Positions 23,301-32,612 of a stretch of DNA of 64,000 bases are shown piece after piece. The stretch is from NCBI GenBank assembly GCA_030267565.1, contig BRXU01000085.1:1-64000 (forward strand). The letters are read 5' to 3'. Source of the stretch: Pleodorina starrii. Lineage: Eukaryota; Chlorophyta; Chlorophyceae; Chlamydomonadales; Volvocaceae. Position 1 is the first letter of the stretch, and every line of letters starts with the position of its first letter. A program made the position numbers and the translations under genes. The notes beneath the pieces were generated by a model. The model was not told the origin of the DNA. It saw only the letters and a program-made list of their open reading frames with translations, and did not search any database.

Positions 23301-26300
23301 CGCACGCTGGGGTCGGCATTCATGGCGAGGCTGAGCTGGTTCAGGGCTATCCTATGGCGCGATCCCACGTTCCGGCCTCCGATTAGTTGCAGCTGATCAG
23401 TGGTGATGATGTGCGTGCCCGTGTTCTGATCCCTCAGGGCCCGGAGGTCGAGACCCAGCTCAAGCAGAGGTTGTACGCATCGGAAGAGGAGCGCAAGCGC
23501 CTTGGGTTCGGCCGCTGGGTTGAGAGATCCGATCAGGTGGGCGAGGCTGCTCATTGTCGTTTCGTATGCTGTCCCTTTGTCCGTGAGTTCAATCCCCGCC
23601 TCCCTCACGAGAGCGAGCTGTTTCAGTGTGGTGTAGAATTTGCATTCCCGTTTGAGTTCATGTGCCGGTACGGTGCCCATGTATCGACTTTGCAGGTGGA
23701 GGAGAGCTCTGGTCACCGCTCCGAGACGGCCGTCATCATTGAGGGAGAGGACGAGGGTCTTTGCCGCCCGGACGGCGTATAAGGTGCGTACGGTGCCAAC
23801 CCCCAGGCCGAGCCTCGCGGTCGGGTTGAGAATGGCGCGGGTGGGGAAGCCCATCTTGAGTCCGTAGCTGCGTTTGGCTGTGCCCGCGATTTGCGCATCG
23901 AAACTGGCAATGTCTTGTGGGGTGTACGCCATGGTGGGCAGGCTGTACGCCACGAAGGGGTGTATGAGGGTTCTGATCATGTTGATGCGTTGGTCGGGGG
24001 TCGCGAGGGAGCTCTGAATGCCCCGTCCTCGTCTGTCAACCTCGGCTCGCACATAGGCCACTTGTTCTGCCCAGTCTAGCGTGGGGGTAATGTGTACTCC
24101 CAGATACTTGTACGGCTGCGTGGGGGGTGCGTACGGGATAGGCGTGTCGTCTATTCGAATTTGGTTTTTCAGAAGGCGTTCCAGGGCGGTCTGGTATTTT
24201 TGTGTGCCGGGGCCTCTACTCAGATCCTTGTCCGAGCGCGCGCGACCATGGAGTATGCCTTGTATCTGGCACTTGCTCACGTTGACCTTGAGGGCCCCCC
24301 ACCTCGCATACCGTTCAATTTTTGAGCATTGGAGCCGCAGATCCGATACCGCGTTCGTAAGGATAACTAGGTCGTCAGCGAATGCCCCCGAGCTGAAGTG
24401 ATGGCGATCGTTTTCTTCCGCCCGGAGGCAGCCATATCGGTACCCCCTGCCGCCACTGTGCAGCCATCGTAGGAGGGGTTCCATGTAGATAATGAACAGG
24501 ACGGGTGACAGCGTGTCTCCCTGGATCGTTCCGCGCTCGATCGCAATGTTCGCAGTGCATCCGTGCTCGGTTCGTATGCGTGTCGCGGCGTGCGAGTACA
24601 GGTTCGCAACCACTTCGATGAGGTCATCTGGGTAGCCCAGGTCGTACATGATCATAAGCAGTTTATCATGATCGATGGTGTTGAACGCGGAAGTGAAATC
24701 GATATAAAGGAGGAACAGGTCGCGCCCCGTAAGACCCGCGTCTTCGATAGCGTGCAGCACGTTCTGGATTTGCCGTTCTGTATTGCGCTGCCGGAGGTAC
24801 CCTTCCTGGGCCTCGGTAAAGATGTGGGCTTGTTCGCTGTAAGTTACGATGTTTAGTGTGATGTGGCTGGTGTACAGCTTGTAGAGGGTGTTGGCCAGGG
24901 CGATCGGGCGTTTGTTCTTAATAAGAAGTGGGTCTCCTTTCTTGGGGATGAGGACCGTGTCGGATTGTGTCCAGTGGGGGGGGATTTCGGCTTTGACCCA
25001 CATTACGGTGATCAGGTGGTGTATTGCGGTCTGGAGGTCGTCTGGGAGGGTTTGGAGGAGTTCATTGGGCAGGCCGTCCGGCCCGGGGGCTTTGTTGCGG
25101 GCGAGGTGGCTCAGGCAGGTGCGAAAATTGCATGGGTCGAGGATTCCGGGGAGGAGGGACGGGGGTGCGCCGTCCCAGCGTGCAAGGCCTTGTCTGAGTG
25201 GGTCAGGGGCCCCAGCCTCTTCCCAGGGGTATTTGCGTGGGGCCTCGCCTGGGAGGTATTTGCCTGTGCGGGGACCGGAGACTGGCCTGGCTAGGAGGGC
25301 GAAGTGCGTGTGTAGCGCGTCGAGAATGCCTTCGGAATCCGTGCACAGGTGCCCGTCCTCGGGGTGTCGGATAGCCGCGATACCTCGCGGTTGATCGTCA
25401 GGCTCCAGGATTTGCCTGTGCGCCTGCTTTGGCTTCTTTGTGAGAAGGCGTTGAAGCCGCCTGCTTGCTCTGCACATGTGCAGTTTGCGCGTCTCATTAA
25501 CCACCTTCCTGATTTCGTCCCCCTTGCTCCGGATCGCGGTGCGCAGGTCGCGGGTTTCAAGGTTGTCCCATGGGTCCCCCGGGCCTTGTGGTTGGCGGGC
25601 GGTACCAGTTTCAGGTGGGTCGGGGGTCTGATCTGTGGCTTTCGGGACCGGCATTGCCTCCTGGGGGTGCCGTGATGAGGGTTGTTGGGTCGCTTTCGTC
25701 GGGTTGGGGGGGGGGCCCGGCGGGTGCAGTGCTTGCGTGAGGTCGCGTTTCAGTGCTTTGTGTTCATCATATAAACGGGTCAGGCGCCTGCCAATGCCCC
25801 GTCGCGCGTGCAATGTCCCTGAGCGGGAGGGTTTTTGTTGGCAGTGACTTTCGAGGATGCCGAGGCATTGCAGCATGAGCGTCCCAAGCTCTTGGCTTAG
25901 GGAAGTGATATTCGTGGCTTGCACGGCCGCGTGATTGCGCAGGTGGCCAAGGATCGTCCGCGCCTGGTCCTTGCCCGCGGCGCGCTCCATTTGGGTGGAG
26001 GCGGCTGTGATGGTCTCGTGCGCGGGGCGGAGAGCGTCCAGCAGGTGGGTAATTGCGCCCGTGAGTGTCGCCTCCATTTCCATGCGTGCTTTGTCTTTGC
26101 TTTCTTTGAGGATGGGCAGCTGGATGCGGCTCCATGAGCTGGGGTTTAGGTCTGTGGGGGGCCGGGCAGCGGGGGCAGGGAAGAGGCGGAGTCCCGCTAG
26201 GGGGAGGAGGGTACACAGCGGTCGGTGGTCGAAGTTGCCTCCACAATCATACACTTGTTCGTACGCATTGCCCTCCTTGGCCACAGCGGCGGTGGTTTGG

Positions 26301-28987
26301 GGAGCAAGGAGGACGTCATCGATGCGGCTCAGGTGGGTGTCGAGTCCGAGTTGCGTCTGAGTGTAGGTGTATTCTCGTCGCATGGTGTGGACTGGTTGCA
26401 GGTCGTTCTCCGTCGAGAAGCATCGGTGCGCCCTGTCATCCGTGTTGCAGATACCTGTCGACCGGTCACTCGCTTTGAGCACGGCATTCCAATCGCCCGC
26501 CATGATCAGGTGCTCACCCTTCGCTTTGGCTTGCGCCGAGGCCGCTCGCCCATATTCGTATATTTTCTGCCGTGTGGTGGAGTCGGATGGACAGTATACC
26601 CCTATGATGTGGAGGGTTGAGCTGGCCGGGGGGGCTATACGTACATGCCCTATGTACCCTTCCAGTTCAGTGGGTATAGGTTCTGCGGTGGCGCTGCCCT
26701 GTCTACTGAGGCGCTCCGCCACTCCGATCAGGACGCCTGCCTCGCGGTTGGCGCGATCGGCAACATGCGGGCGATTGCTCAGGTAGGTCTGGTATGGCTG
26801 CATGCTTTGCTTCGTGCTGGCAATAGCGCGACGATGATGGGCGCTTAGCTTGGTTTCGGTGAGCACCAGCACATCTGGCTTGTGGTCGTCGACTAGGCGC
26901 AAAATTCCCTCACGGTGCCCTTGCAGGCCTCGCGTGTTCATCGTAACGAGTTTGAGATAGCCGGTCGGTGGTGCTCCTGGTGCGGCCGGGGGCGGCTCGC
27001 TGGCTGTCTGCTCTGGCGTTTTGGCAGGTGCGACGGGAGCGTCCGCCCTTGGCTGTTTGGGGTGGGCGTACTTCGTCATGTGTTGTTGCTGAGGTCCTGT
27101 TTTTGGTTTAGGGCGGGACTGTGCAGGGGGGGAGCTTTCCGCAGGGCGCTTGCGTGGGCGTGGGCGTGTTGCATTCTGTTCCGGAGCAGGGCGCGTCGTG
27201 CCGTACGCCGCCGTTCGTACCGGGTCGGGGGCCGGGTCGGGTAGGATATGTTGCGGTGCCTGAGTTGTTTCAGCTCCTTCAGGTGCGTCGGCGGCCGTGC
27301 GGTCGCGGCCCGCTCGAATGGGGAGGCCTAGCATGCGGCGCAGGTGATATGTGATGGTGTGGGTTGCAGGCACGGGCCCCACCTTCCTTCTGGTCCGCTT
27401 TCTGCTGGTGCGTGCAGGTGCCGCGGCTTCTGGAGCGGGGGCGCGCCTGGCGGCCCGTCTCGTGTCGGCGTGGCGCGCTTCAGGAGCATTCGCGGCTGCT
27501 CTACGGGGCGTGGGGACGTCTTGCTGCGCGGGCCGCGGGGGCCCCGCGGCTTCGTCAGTATCTTGCGGAGGCTGCGGGGTTTCCGCTTCAAGTTCCGCGT
27601 CGTCGGTGTCCATGGGGCTGGGGTCGGCGGGAGTTCGTGCCGGGCGGCTCTCTGGGCTCCCGGATTCCGTTGGTTGCATGTGTGCCTCGGATCCGGGGGG
27701 CCCCGCGTCGTCAACCTCCATCGGGGTGGGATCTGGGCTGGCGGCGGTGTACCGGGGTGCCGCGTGTTCTACACGCGCTCTCACCTCGTAAGAAGGCGAG
27801 GGGGGCGCTACGGCGGGGGTGGGTTCCGGTAGTGTGCGTGTGTCGTGGCCAGTCGGGTGTTGTTCCGTCGTGTCCGTGGTGACGGCGGCGGGTCGGTTAG
27901 GTCCGTTCTGTGTGTTGGTCGTCAGGGCTGCGATCCATTGCTCAGGTGGCGTGACATTCCGGAGGTCGACATGTGTTTGACACGGGGCGTTGTTGTGCCG
28001 GCGTTGGAGGCAGTAGATAGTGCCGTGGGCGAGGGGCCAATGGGTTGTCAGCTGTGTCGGGCGCGGTGATTGCGAGTCGATAATGAACCAATGCGTGTGT
28101 TGCCTTCGGACTGCTACGGCATGGCCTTCGAGATGCACTATGAAACCCCAGCTTTGGGCGTGGGGGGGGAGTTGTGCCCAGAGGGTGTGGAGCTGGTCCC
28201 CTTTGCGTATCGGAAGCTCGGTGCTCACTGATGCGATGTGTGTGTCGGGGAGCGTATTGCCGCTGGCGTCGCGGATCCGTACGTTGTGGCGCAGGTAGTG
28301 GTTCAGCACTATGGTGGAGAAGTGGCCCGTGCTGGGGTTGTGCGCGTGCTTCCAGATGGCGGCCGCCGCATGGAGGCCTTGCTGCTGCATGTGTGTTGTC
28401 ATGGTACGACAGTAGCTTAGTACGTGGGGTGGGTCGATGTACGGGCCCCCGAGCAGGTTGTTGATGGCGTGAATCATGCACATCTGCGCTCGTTGCCTTT
28501 CGTGGTAGGTGGGTGTTTCCTGTGCGGGCGGGTGTGCAGGTGGCGGCCAGGGGACGTCTTCTGGGCGTCGCGGCGCGTTGTTTGTGCCGGTGGTGTGGGC
28601 GGGTGTTGCAGCGTGGCGTGTCGTGCCCTCGTCAGGCCCTCCGTATTGGGGCTCATGCCGGGGGCGGCTGAGGCGGGTCGCCTTCGGGTTGTCCAAGACT
28701 AGCAGAGCGAGCGCCGTTACGAGGGGCACCATCATGCCTTGGTTCGTGCTTGGAACGTGTGTGAGAAGCCCGGCGAGGGCACAGGCGCAGACGTGGCCGT
28801 GCACGCGGCGTGCTAATAGTGGTGTGGCCTGCAGGCCCCGTGAGATAGGGAGGATGCCGACTGCGAGGAGTGGTGCGGGGGTGTCCCCTGTAATCAGTTG
28901 CCAGCAAATCAAATTGAGAATGGCGAGGTATGCCAACTGTTGTGCAGGGGGTCCGGGTGCTTCCAGCAGCCCAGCCCTCCTACACAC
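20105..28987 (-). CDS. Retrotransposon polyprotein (membrane-Josephin-APE-RT-RNase H), copy 1, truncated at both ends
   Basis: The open frame has 2960 codons. Its first seven codons, including the ATG at 28985-28987, come from satellite DNA, so this start is accidental and the element-derived part is 5'-truncated. Domains by approximate residue: hydrophobic segments 15-105; Josephin-like protease 160-325 (Cys170, His289, Asp304); Pro-rich linker 330-675; APE 678-925 (Asn684, Glu711, Asp832, Asn834, His921); RT 1285-1640 (Asp1430 and FADD 1536-1539); possible methyltransferase-like region 2405-2540; RNase H 2615-2775 (Asp2623, Glu2670, Asp2696, Asp2758). At about residue 2890 a one-base deletion shifts the frame, and the last ~70 residues are missense. 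The protein would nick DNA and reverse transcribe the element RNA in target-primed retrotransposition. The catalytic residues named are present. The enzyme domains are nearly identical to copy 2. Confidence 0.9.
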   Translation of the reverse strand: MCRRAGLLEAPGPPAQQLAYLAILNLICWQLITGDTPAPLLAVGILPISRGLQATPLLARRVHGHVCACALAGLLTHVPSTNQGMMVPLVTALALLVLDNPKATRLSRPRHEPQYGGPDEGTTRHAATPAHTTGTNNAPRRPEDVPWPPPAHPPAQETPTYHERQRAQMCMIHAINNLLGGPYIDPPHVLSYCRTMTTHMQQQGLHAAAAIWKHAHNPSTGHFSTIVLNHYLRHNVRIRDASGNTLPDTHIASVSTELPIRKGDQLHTLWAQLPPHAQSWGFIVHLEGHAVAVRRQHTHWFIIDSQSPRPTQLTTHWPLAHGTIYCLQRRHNNAPCQTHVDLRNVTPPEQWIAALTTNTQNGPNRPAAVTTDTTEQHPTGHDTRTLPEPTPAVAPPSPSYEVRARVEHAAPRYTAASPDPTPMEVDDAGPPGSEAHMQPTESGSPESRPARTPADPSPMDTDDAELEAETPQPPQDTDEAAGPPRPAQQDVPTPRRAAANAPEARHADTRRAARRAPAPEAAAPARTSRKRTRRKVGPVPATHTITYHLRRMLGLPIRAGRDRTAADAPEGAETTQAPQHILPDPAPDPVRTAAYGTTRPAPEQNATRPRPRKRPAESSPPAQSRPKPKTGPQQQHMTKYAHPKQPRADAPVAPAKTPEQTASEPPPAAPGAPPTGYLKLVTMNTRGLQGHREGILRLVDDHKPDVLVLTETKLSAHHRRAIASTKQSMQPYQTYLSNRPHVADRANREAGVLIGVAERLSRQGSATAEPIPTELEGYIGHVRIAPPASSTLHIIGVYCPSDSTTRQKIYEYGRAASAQAKAKGEHLIMAGDWNAVLKASDRSTGICNTDDRAHRCFSTENDLQPVHTMRREYTYTQTQLGLDTHLSRIDDVLLAPQTTAAVAKEGNAYEQVYDCGGNFDHRPLCTLLPLAGLRLFPAPAARPPTDLNPSSWSRIQLPILKESKDKARMEMEATLTGAITHLLDALRPAHETITAASTQMERAAGKDQARTILGHLRNHAAVQATNITSLSQELGTLMLQCLGILESHCQQKPSRSGTLHARRGIGRRLTRLYDEHKALKRDLTQALHPPGPPPNPTKATQQPSSRHPQEAMPVPKATDQTPDPPETGTARQPQGPGDPWDNLETRDLRTAIRSKGDEIRKVVNETRKLHMCRASRRLQRLLTKKPKQAHRQILEPDDQPRGIAAIRHPEDGHLCTDSEGILDALHTHFALLARPVSGPRTGKYLPGEAPRKYPWEEAGAPDPLRQGLARWDGAPPSLLPGILDPCNFRTCLSHLARNKAPGPDGLPNELLQTLPDDLQTAIHHLITVMWVKAEIPPHWTQSDTVLIPKKGDPLLIKNKRPIALANTLYKLYTSHITLNIVTYSEQAHIFTEAQEGYLRQRNTERQIQNVLHAIEDAGLTGRDLFLLYIDFTSAFNTIDHDKLLMIMYDLGYPDDLIEVVANLYSHAATRIRTEHGCTANIAIERGTIQGDTLSPVLFIIYMEPLLRWLHSGGRGYRYGCLRAEENDRHHFSSGAFADDLVILTNAVSDLRLQCSKIERYARWGALKVNVSKCQIQGILHGRARSDKDLSRGPGTQKYQTALERLLKNQIRIDDTPIPYAPPTQPYKYLGVHITPTLDWAEQVAYVRAEVDRRGRGIQSSLATPDQRINMIRTLIHPFVAYSLPTMAYTPQDIASFDAQIAGTAKRSYGLKMGFPTRAILNPTARLGLGVGTVRTLYAVRAAKTLVLSLNDDGRLGAVTRALLHLQSRYMGTVPAHELKRECKFYTTLKQLALVREAGIELTDKGTAYETTMSSLAHLIGSLNPAAEPKALALLFRCVQPLLELGLDLRALRDQNTGTHIITTDQLQLIGGRNVGSRHRIALNQLSLAMNADPSVRARAPRYRGSTSLPPELRLIPDNPGLTGLTDETAGPKPIPYGRITKYLAPKPRDPVEAMQTAHADTAPTPPGVTITDEATQPTPPGGATADPTTRRSTPRCHARQHQPRRLTDRDRLKAYLLRQNLKPVTGIVDTDAIGWNPRHTPLTIQHCEELLRHPHHKGLLTRVGSAERLLQMLLGEEPWPAEVPARYGISITQFLFGDQERVACINAEIRKRVAVDKPTPKRQRTIHPPNQGTHRTYYLVDWERTAVTKGALALYAANGYHPQAIHPHAPPNGTPPQVGLVEVDWAPTQDEGTRLAQQDNWIELLNAFRDRRAQEAGHDPGRAAETRDKHLTERQQQGRWETECLNTTRGQRLLRQFVEINVQPGNPDKDIYPTGRYTIQIGKHNGPLCGTPWEGDGDIPEGLQTIGLALVYGPQGNCVGQISVCRLRSLWYRYQDAQQNRPADHARLAARGGFAEDVARLLLRYRNGGGTKLQPVKAANERRLPEALMKRLTTALGATTERFASPLNVADCVDTYYSRFSEDQLFGANHDAYTQPFTGLSIAHPEPTPEEGHHALRWALGWAETVRSESTPTATLLLLPTARTAPYTRYLTHPLVTMIGRIDAFTGTASLYSETLEDTPQPYPMGITLLLVSNATGRTHAERLRRTLGMPAATATPMEPSHPWNPPQWVRKRVRSMSDRPPAAAVLSRPCDNLTSAERKAVFRTFHAKQSLRYDSQNAIYTDGSVQKVKDGDEERQILGAAAVDALTNKTLHIDVNAGHHGCQTITRCELSAIHQALYMRRGTPEDNTHLSIWTDSAAALYLIKKMINNPQKLRLSKHKALLEQIVTTLKKRAACNLTTSLLKVKAHTGVKYNEEADKAAVRAARGLAKLDPDALSTTETSDNNPRNQYWWLRKMHGPEKNAGHFANDLNRGIEALMRPETHSGYTNETDYMKFVANTIPDLDINASARTLQRKIGRHKHAKRCFDYLYGQLWNAKLANRFRKSLAPGGPLRQEAAPCATTPTPGGISWVAAATHGCALYTSFGTIRRFKPSPVRSPGESTGAATRSWTPAPQMTGRTM
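20663..21145 (-). other. RNase H domain of copy 1 polyprotein
   Basis: The four acidic residues of the RNase H fold are visible in order: TDGS (Asp2623), CELSAI (Glu2670), WTDSAAAL (Asp2696) and NEEADKAA (Asp2758). A conserved VKAHTG precedes the last one. The domain degrades the RNA strand of the RNA-DNA hybrid during cDNA synthesis. The copy 2 equivalent is about 42395-42880. Copy 2 lacks one His codon just before the third motif (DNTLSIW against DNTHLSIW). Confidence 0.92.
21368..21775 (-). other. Uncharacterised region between RT and RNase H, possibly methyltransferase-like
   Basis: Residues about 2405-2540 read ERFASPLN..., FGANHDAY, then AHPEP, RWALGWAE, a hydrophobic strand TLLLLP and THPLV. 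The layout FGA...(N/H)P..., helix, hydrophobic strand ending in P resembles the region around the NPPF motif in PCIF1-like N6-adenine methyltransferases. The motif itself is not canonical here (AHPEP), so any activity is doubtful. The assignment is from remembered pattern, not from a search. The copy 2 equivalent is about 41770-42175 and is almost unchanged. About 700 residues between RT and RNase H otherwise show no recognisable domain. Confidence 0.35.
24068..25135 (-). other. Reverse transcriptase domain of copy 1 polyprotein
   Basis: Conserved blocks are seen in order: NKAPGPDGLPNE (block 0), VLIPKKGD (block 1), KNKRPIAL (block 2), LYIDFTSAFNTIDHD (block A, Asp1430), GTIQGDTLSPVLF (block B), FADDLVIL (block C, Asp1538 and Asp1539), then LKVNVSKC and YKYLGV. 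The presence of block 0 and the spacing are typical of non-LTR retrotransposon enzymes. Unlike copy 2, the domain is uninterrupted here. Confidence 0.95.
26213..26956 (-). other. APE-type endonuclease domain of copy 1 polyprotein
   Basis: An exonuclease III/AP-endonuclease-like fold is shown by VTMNTRG (Asn684), LTETK (Glu711), IIGVYCPS, MAGDWNAV (Asp832 and Asn834), SRIDDVLL and FDHRPL (Asp920, His921). These are the metal-binding and catalytic positions known for this family. In APE-type elements the domain nicks the first target strand. The copy 2 equivalent is about 36587-37345 (Asn1178, His1415). Confidence 0.93.
28013..28510 (-). other. Josephin-like cysteine protease domain of copy 1 polyprotein
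   Basis: Cys170 lies in QMCMIHAINNLLGG, His289 in EGHAVAVR and Asp304 in WFIIDSQ. Josephin deubiquitinases of the ataxin-3 type have a Cys in C-A-Q-H-C-L-N-N-L-L, then a His and an Asn/Asp 15 residues later. The His-to-Asp spacing here is also 15, and GHFS before the His matches the Josephin GFFS region. Cysteine proteases are reported for Dualen elements. The Josephin assignment is my reading of the motifs. The substrate could be ubiquitin conjugates or the polyprotein itself, which the sequence does not decide. The copy 2 triad is Cys666, His785, Asp800. Confidence 0.75.
28967..28978. repeat. Target-site duplication, minus-strand retrotransposon (5' side)
   Basis: This is the second copy of cagcccagccct, matching 19466-19477. 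The satellite continues in phase from here with the taggcccgtag/acagtacc variant. In undisturbed array that variant follows the monomer type found left of the element (13370 to 13549), which confirms a simple insertion. Confidence 0.9.
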
Positions 28988-31507
28988 GGTTATCGTCGGA
29001 CCTAGGCCCGTAGACTTGGCACACAGATGCCTTAATACAGTACCTAGGGCATGGTGTGATCAGATGCTGCGAACTTTACTCGTACGGCAGTGGCACGCGT
29101 TTCGCCCCTTTGCACCCCTGTGCCTTTGCAACTGAGGTGTGAAACCAGCCCAGCCCTCCTACACACGGTTATCGTCGTACCTAGGCCGGTAGACTTGGCA
29201 CACAGATGCCTTAATACAATACCTAGGGCATGGTGTGATCAGATGCTGCGAACTCTACTCGTACGGCAGTGGCACGCGTTTCGCCCCTTTGCACCCCTGT
29301 GCCTTTGCAACTGAGGTGTGAAACCAGCCCAGCCCTCCTACACACGGTTATCGTCGTACCTAGGCCGGTAGACTTGGCCCACAGATGCCTTGATACAATA
29401 TCTAGGGCATGGTGTGATCAGATGCTGCGAACTTTACTCGTACGGCAGTGGCACGCGTTTCGCCCCTGTGCACCCCTGTGCCTTTGCAGCTGAGGTGTGA
29501 AACCAGCCCAGCCCTCCTACACACGGTTATCGTCGGACCTAGGCCCGTAGACTTGGCACACAGATGCCTTAATACAGTACCTAGGGCATGGTGTGATCAG
29601 ATGCTGCGAACTTTACTCGTACGGCAGTGGCACGCGTTTCGCCCCTTTGCACCCCTGTGCCTTTGCAACTGAGGTGTGAAACCAGCCCAGCCCTCCTACA
29701 CACGGTTATCGTCGTACCTAGGCCGGTAGACTTGGCACACAGATGCCTTAATACAATACCTAGGGCATGGTGTGATCAGATGCTGCGAACTCTACTCGTA
29801 CGGCAGTGGCACGCGTTTCGCCCCTTTGCACCCCTGTGCCTTTGCAACTGAGGTGTGAAACCAGCCCAGCCCTCCTACACACGGTTATCGTCGTACCTAG
29901 GCCGGTAGACTTGGCCCACAGATGCCTTGATACAATATCTAGGGCATGGTGTGATCAGATGCTGCGAACTTTACTCGTACGGCAGTGGCACGCGTTTCGC
30001 CCCTGTGCACCCCTGTGCCTTTGCAGCTGAGGTGTGAAACCAGCCCAGCCCTCCTACACACGGTTATCGTCGGATCTAGGCCGGTAGACTTGGCACACAG
30101 ATGCCTTAATACAGTACCTAGGGCATGGTGTGATCAGATGCTGCGAACTTTACTCGTACGGCAGTGGCACGCGTTTCGCCCCTTTGCACCCCTGTGCCTT
30201 TGCAACTGAGGTGTGAAACCAGCCCAGCCCTCCTACACACGGTTATCGTCGTACCTAGGCCGGTAGACTTGGCACACAGATGCCTTAATACAATACCTAG
30301 GGCATGGTGTGATCAGATGCTGCGAACTCTACTCGTACGGCAGTGGCACGCGTTTCGCCCCTTTGCACCCCTGTGCCTTTGCAACTGAGGTGTGAAACCA
30401 GCCCAGCCCTCCTACACACGGTTATCGTCGTACCTAGGCTGGTAGACTTGGCCCACAGATGCCTTGATACAATATCTAGGGCATGGTGTGATCAGATGCT
30501 GCGAACTTTACTCGTACGGCAGTGGCGTGAAACCAGCCCAGCCCTCCTACACACGGTTATCGTCGGACCTAGGCCGGTAGACTTGGCACACAGATGCCTT
30601 AATACAATACCTAGGGCATGGTGTGATCAGATGCTGCGAACTTTACTCGTACGGCAGTGGCACGCGTTTCGCCCCTTTGCACCCCTGTGCCTTTGCAACT
30701 GAGGTGTGAAACCAGCCCAGCCCTCCTACACACGGTTATCGTCGTACCTAGGCTGGTAGACTTGGCCCACAGATGCCTTGATACAATATCTAGGGCATGG
30801 TGTGATCAGATGCTGCGAACTTTACTCGTACGGCAGTGGCGTGAAACCAGCCCAGCCCTCCTACACACGGTTATCGTCGGACCTAGGCCGGTAGACTTGG
30901 CACACAGATGCCTTAATACAATACCTAGGGCATGGTGTGATCAGATGCTGCGAACTTTACTCGTACGGCAGTGGCACGCGTTTCGCCCCTTTGCACCCCT
31001 GTGCCTTTGCAACTGAGGTGCGAAACCAGCCCAGCCCTCCTACACACGGTTATCGTCGTACCTAGGCCGGTCGACTTGGCACACAGATGCCTTAATACAA
31101 TATCTAGGGCATGGTGTGATCAGAGGCTGCGAACTTTACTCGTACGGCAGTGGCACGCGTTTCGCCCCTTTGCACCCCTGTGCCTTTGCAGCTGAGGTGT
31201 GAAACCAGCCCAGCCCTCCTACACACGGTTATCGTCGGATCTAGGCCGGTAGACTTGGCACACAGATGCCTTAATACAGTACCTAGGGCATGGTGTGATC
31301 AGATGCTGCGAACTTTACTCGTACGGCAGTGGCACGCGTTTCGCCCCTTTGCACCCCTGTGCCTTTGCAACTGAGGTGTGAAACCAGCCCAGCCCTCCTA
31401 CACACGGTTATCGTCGTACCTAGGCCGGTAGACTTGGCACACAGATGCCTTAATACAATACCTAGGGCATGGTGTGATCAGATGCTGCGAACTCTACTCG
31501 TACGGCA

Positions 31508-32490
31508 GTGGCACGCGTTTCGCCCCTTTGCACCCCTGTGCCTTTGCAACTGAGGTGTGAAACCAGCCCAGCCCTCCTACACACGGTTATCGTCGTACCT
31601 AGGCTGGTAGACTTGGCCCACAGATGCCTTGATACAATATCTAGGGCATGGTGTGATCAGATGCTGCGAACTTTACTCGTACGGCAGTGGCGTGAAACCA
31701 GCCCAGCCCTCCTACACACGGTTATCGTCGGACCTAGGCCGGTAGACTTGGCACACAGATGCCTTAATACAATACCTAGGGCATGGTGTGATCAGACTGC
31801 GAACTTTACTCGTACGGCAGTGGCACGCGTTTCGCCCCTTTGCACCCCTGTGCCTTTGCAACTGAGGTGCGAAACCAGCCCAGCCCTCCTACACACGGTT
31901 ATCGTCGTACCTAGGCCGGTCGACTTGGCACACAGATGCCTTAATACAATATCTAGGGCATGGTGTGATCAGAGGCTGCGAACTTTACTCGTACGGCAGT
32001 GGCACGCGTTTCGCCCCTTTGCACCCCTGTGCCTTTGCAACTGAGGTGTGAAACCAGCCCAGCCCTCCTACACACGGTTATCGTCGTACCTAGGCTGGTA
32101 GACTTGGCCCACAGATGCCTTGATACAATATCTAGGGCATGGTGTGATCAGATGCTGCGAACTTTACTCGTACGGCAGTGGCGTGAAACCAGCCCAGCCC
32201 TCCTACACACGGTTATCGTCGGACCTAGGCCGGTAGACTTGGCACACAGATGCCTTAATACAATACCTAGGGCATGGTGTGATCAGACTGCGAACTTTAC
32301 TCGTACGGCAGTGGCACGCGTTTCGCCCCTTTGCACCCCTGTGCCTTTGCAACTGAGGTGCGAAACCAGCCCAGCCCTCCTACACACGGTTATCGTCGTA
32401 CCTAGGCCGGTCGACTTGGCACACAGATGCCTTAATACAATATCTAGGGCATGGTGTGATCAGAGGCTGCGAACTTTACTCGTACGGCAG
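31508..32490. repeat. Tandem pair of 491-bp compound satellite units
   Basis: Two consecutive copies of the 179 + 135 + 177 bp unit start at about 31508 and 31999, 491 bp apart. A related 314-bp unit (179 + 135) is repeated at about 30343 and 30657. The single 491-bp unit in block 2 (17129-17620) shares both deletions and the gatcagaggctgcg marker. Confidence 0.88.
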
Positions 32491-32612
32491 TGGCACGCGT
32501 TTCGCCCCTTTGCACCCCTGTGCCTTTGCAACTGAGGTGTGAAACCAGCCCAGCCCTCCTTATCGTCGGACCTAGGCCGGTAGACTTGGCCCACAGATGC
32601 CTTGATACAATA

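Larger units (their letters stand above)
19478..28966 (-). mobile_element. Dualen/RandI-type non-LTR retrotransposon, copy 1, 5'-truncated
   Basis: This is a 9489-bp insertion in the satellite in minus orientation. It ends at its 3' side in a TTA microsatellite and is flanked by the 12-bp duplication cagcccagccct. It encodes a polyprotein with membrane region, Josephin-like protease, APE endonuclease, reverse transcriptase, RNase H, CCHC knuckle and restriction-like endonuclease. That combination is known from the Dualen (RandI) clade. Compared with the plus-strand copy it starts at the equivalent of about 34580, so roughly 2 kb of 5' sequence is missing, as expected from incomplete reverse transcription. 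One single-base deletion separates the RLE from the rest of the frame. Copies 1 and 2 are nearly identical through the enzymatic domains but clearly different in the membrane and linker regions. Confidence 0.93.

Noticed and set aside
20547..28702. Numerous open frames of 60-208 codons on the strand opposite the polyprotein of copy 1
   Set aside because: They are shadows of G+C-rich coding sequence. They carry no domains, and equivalents appear opposite copy 2 at mirrored positions.
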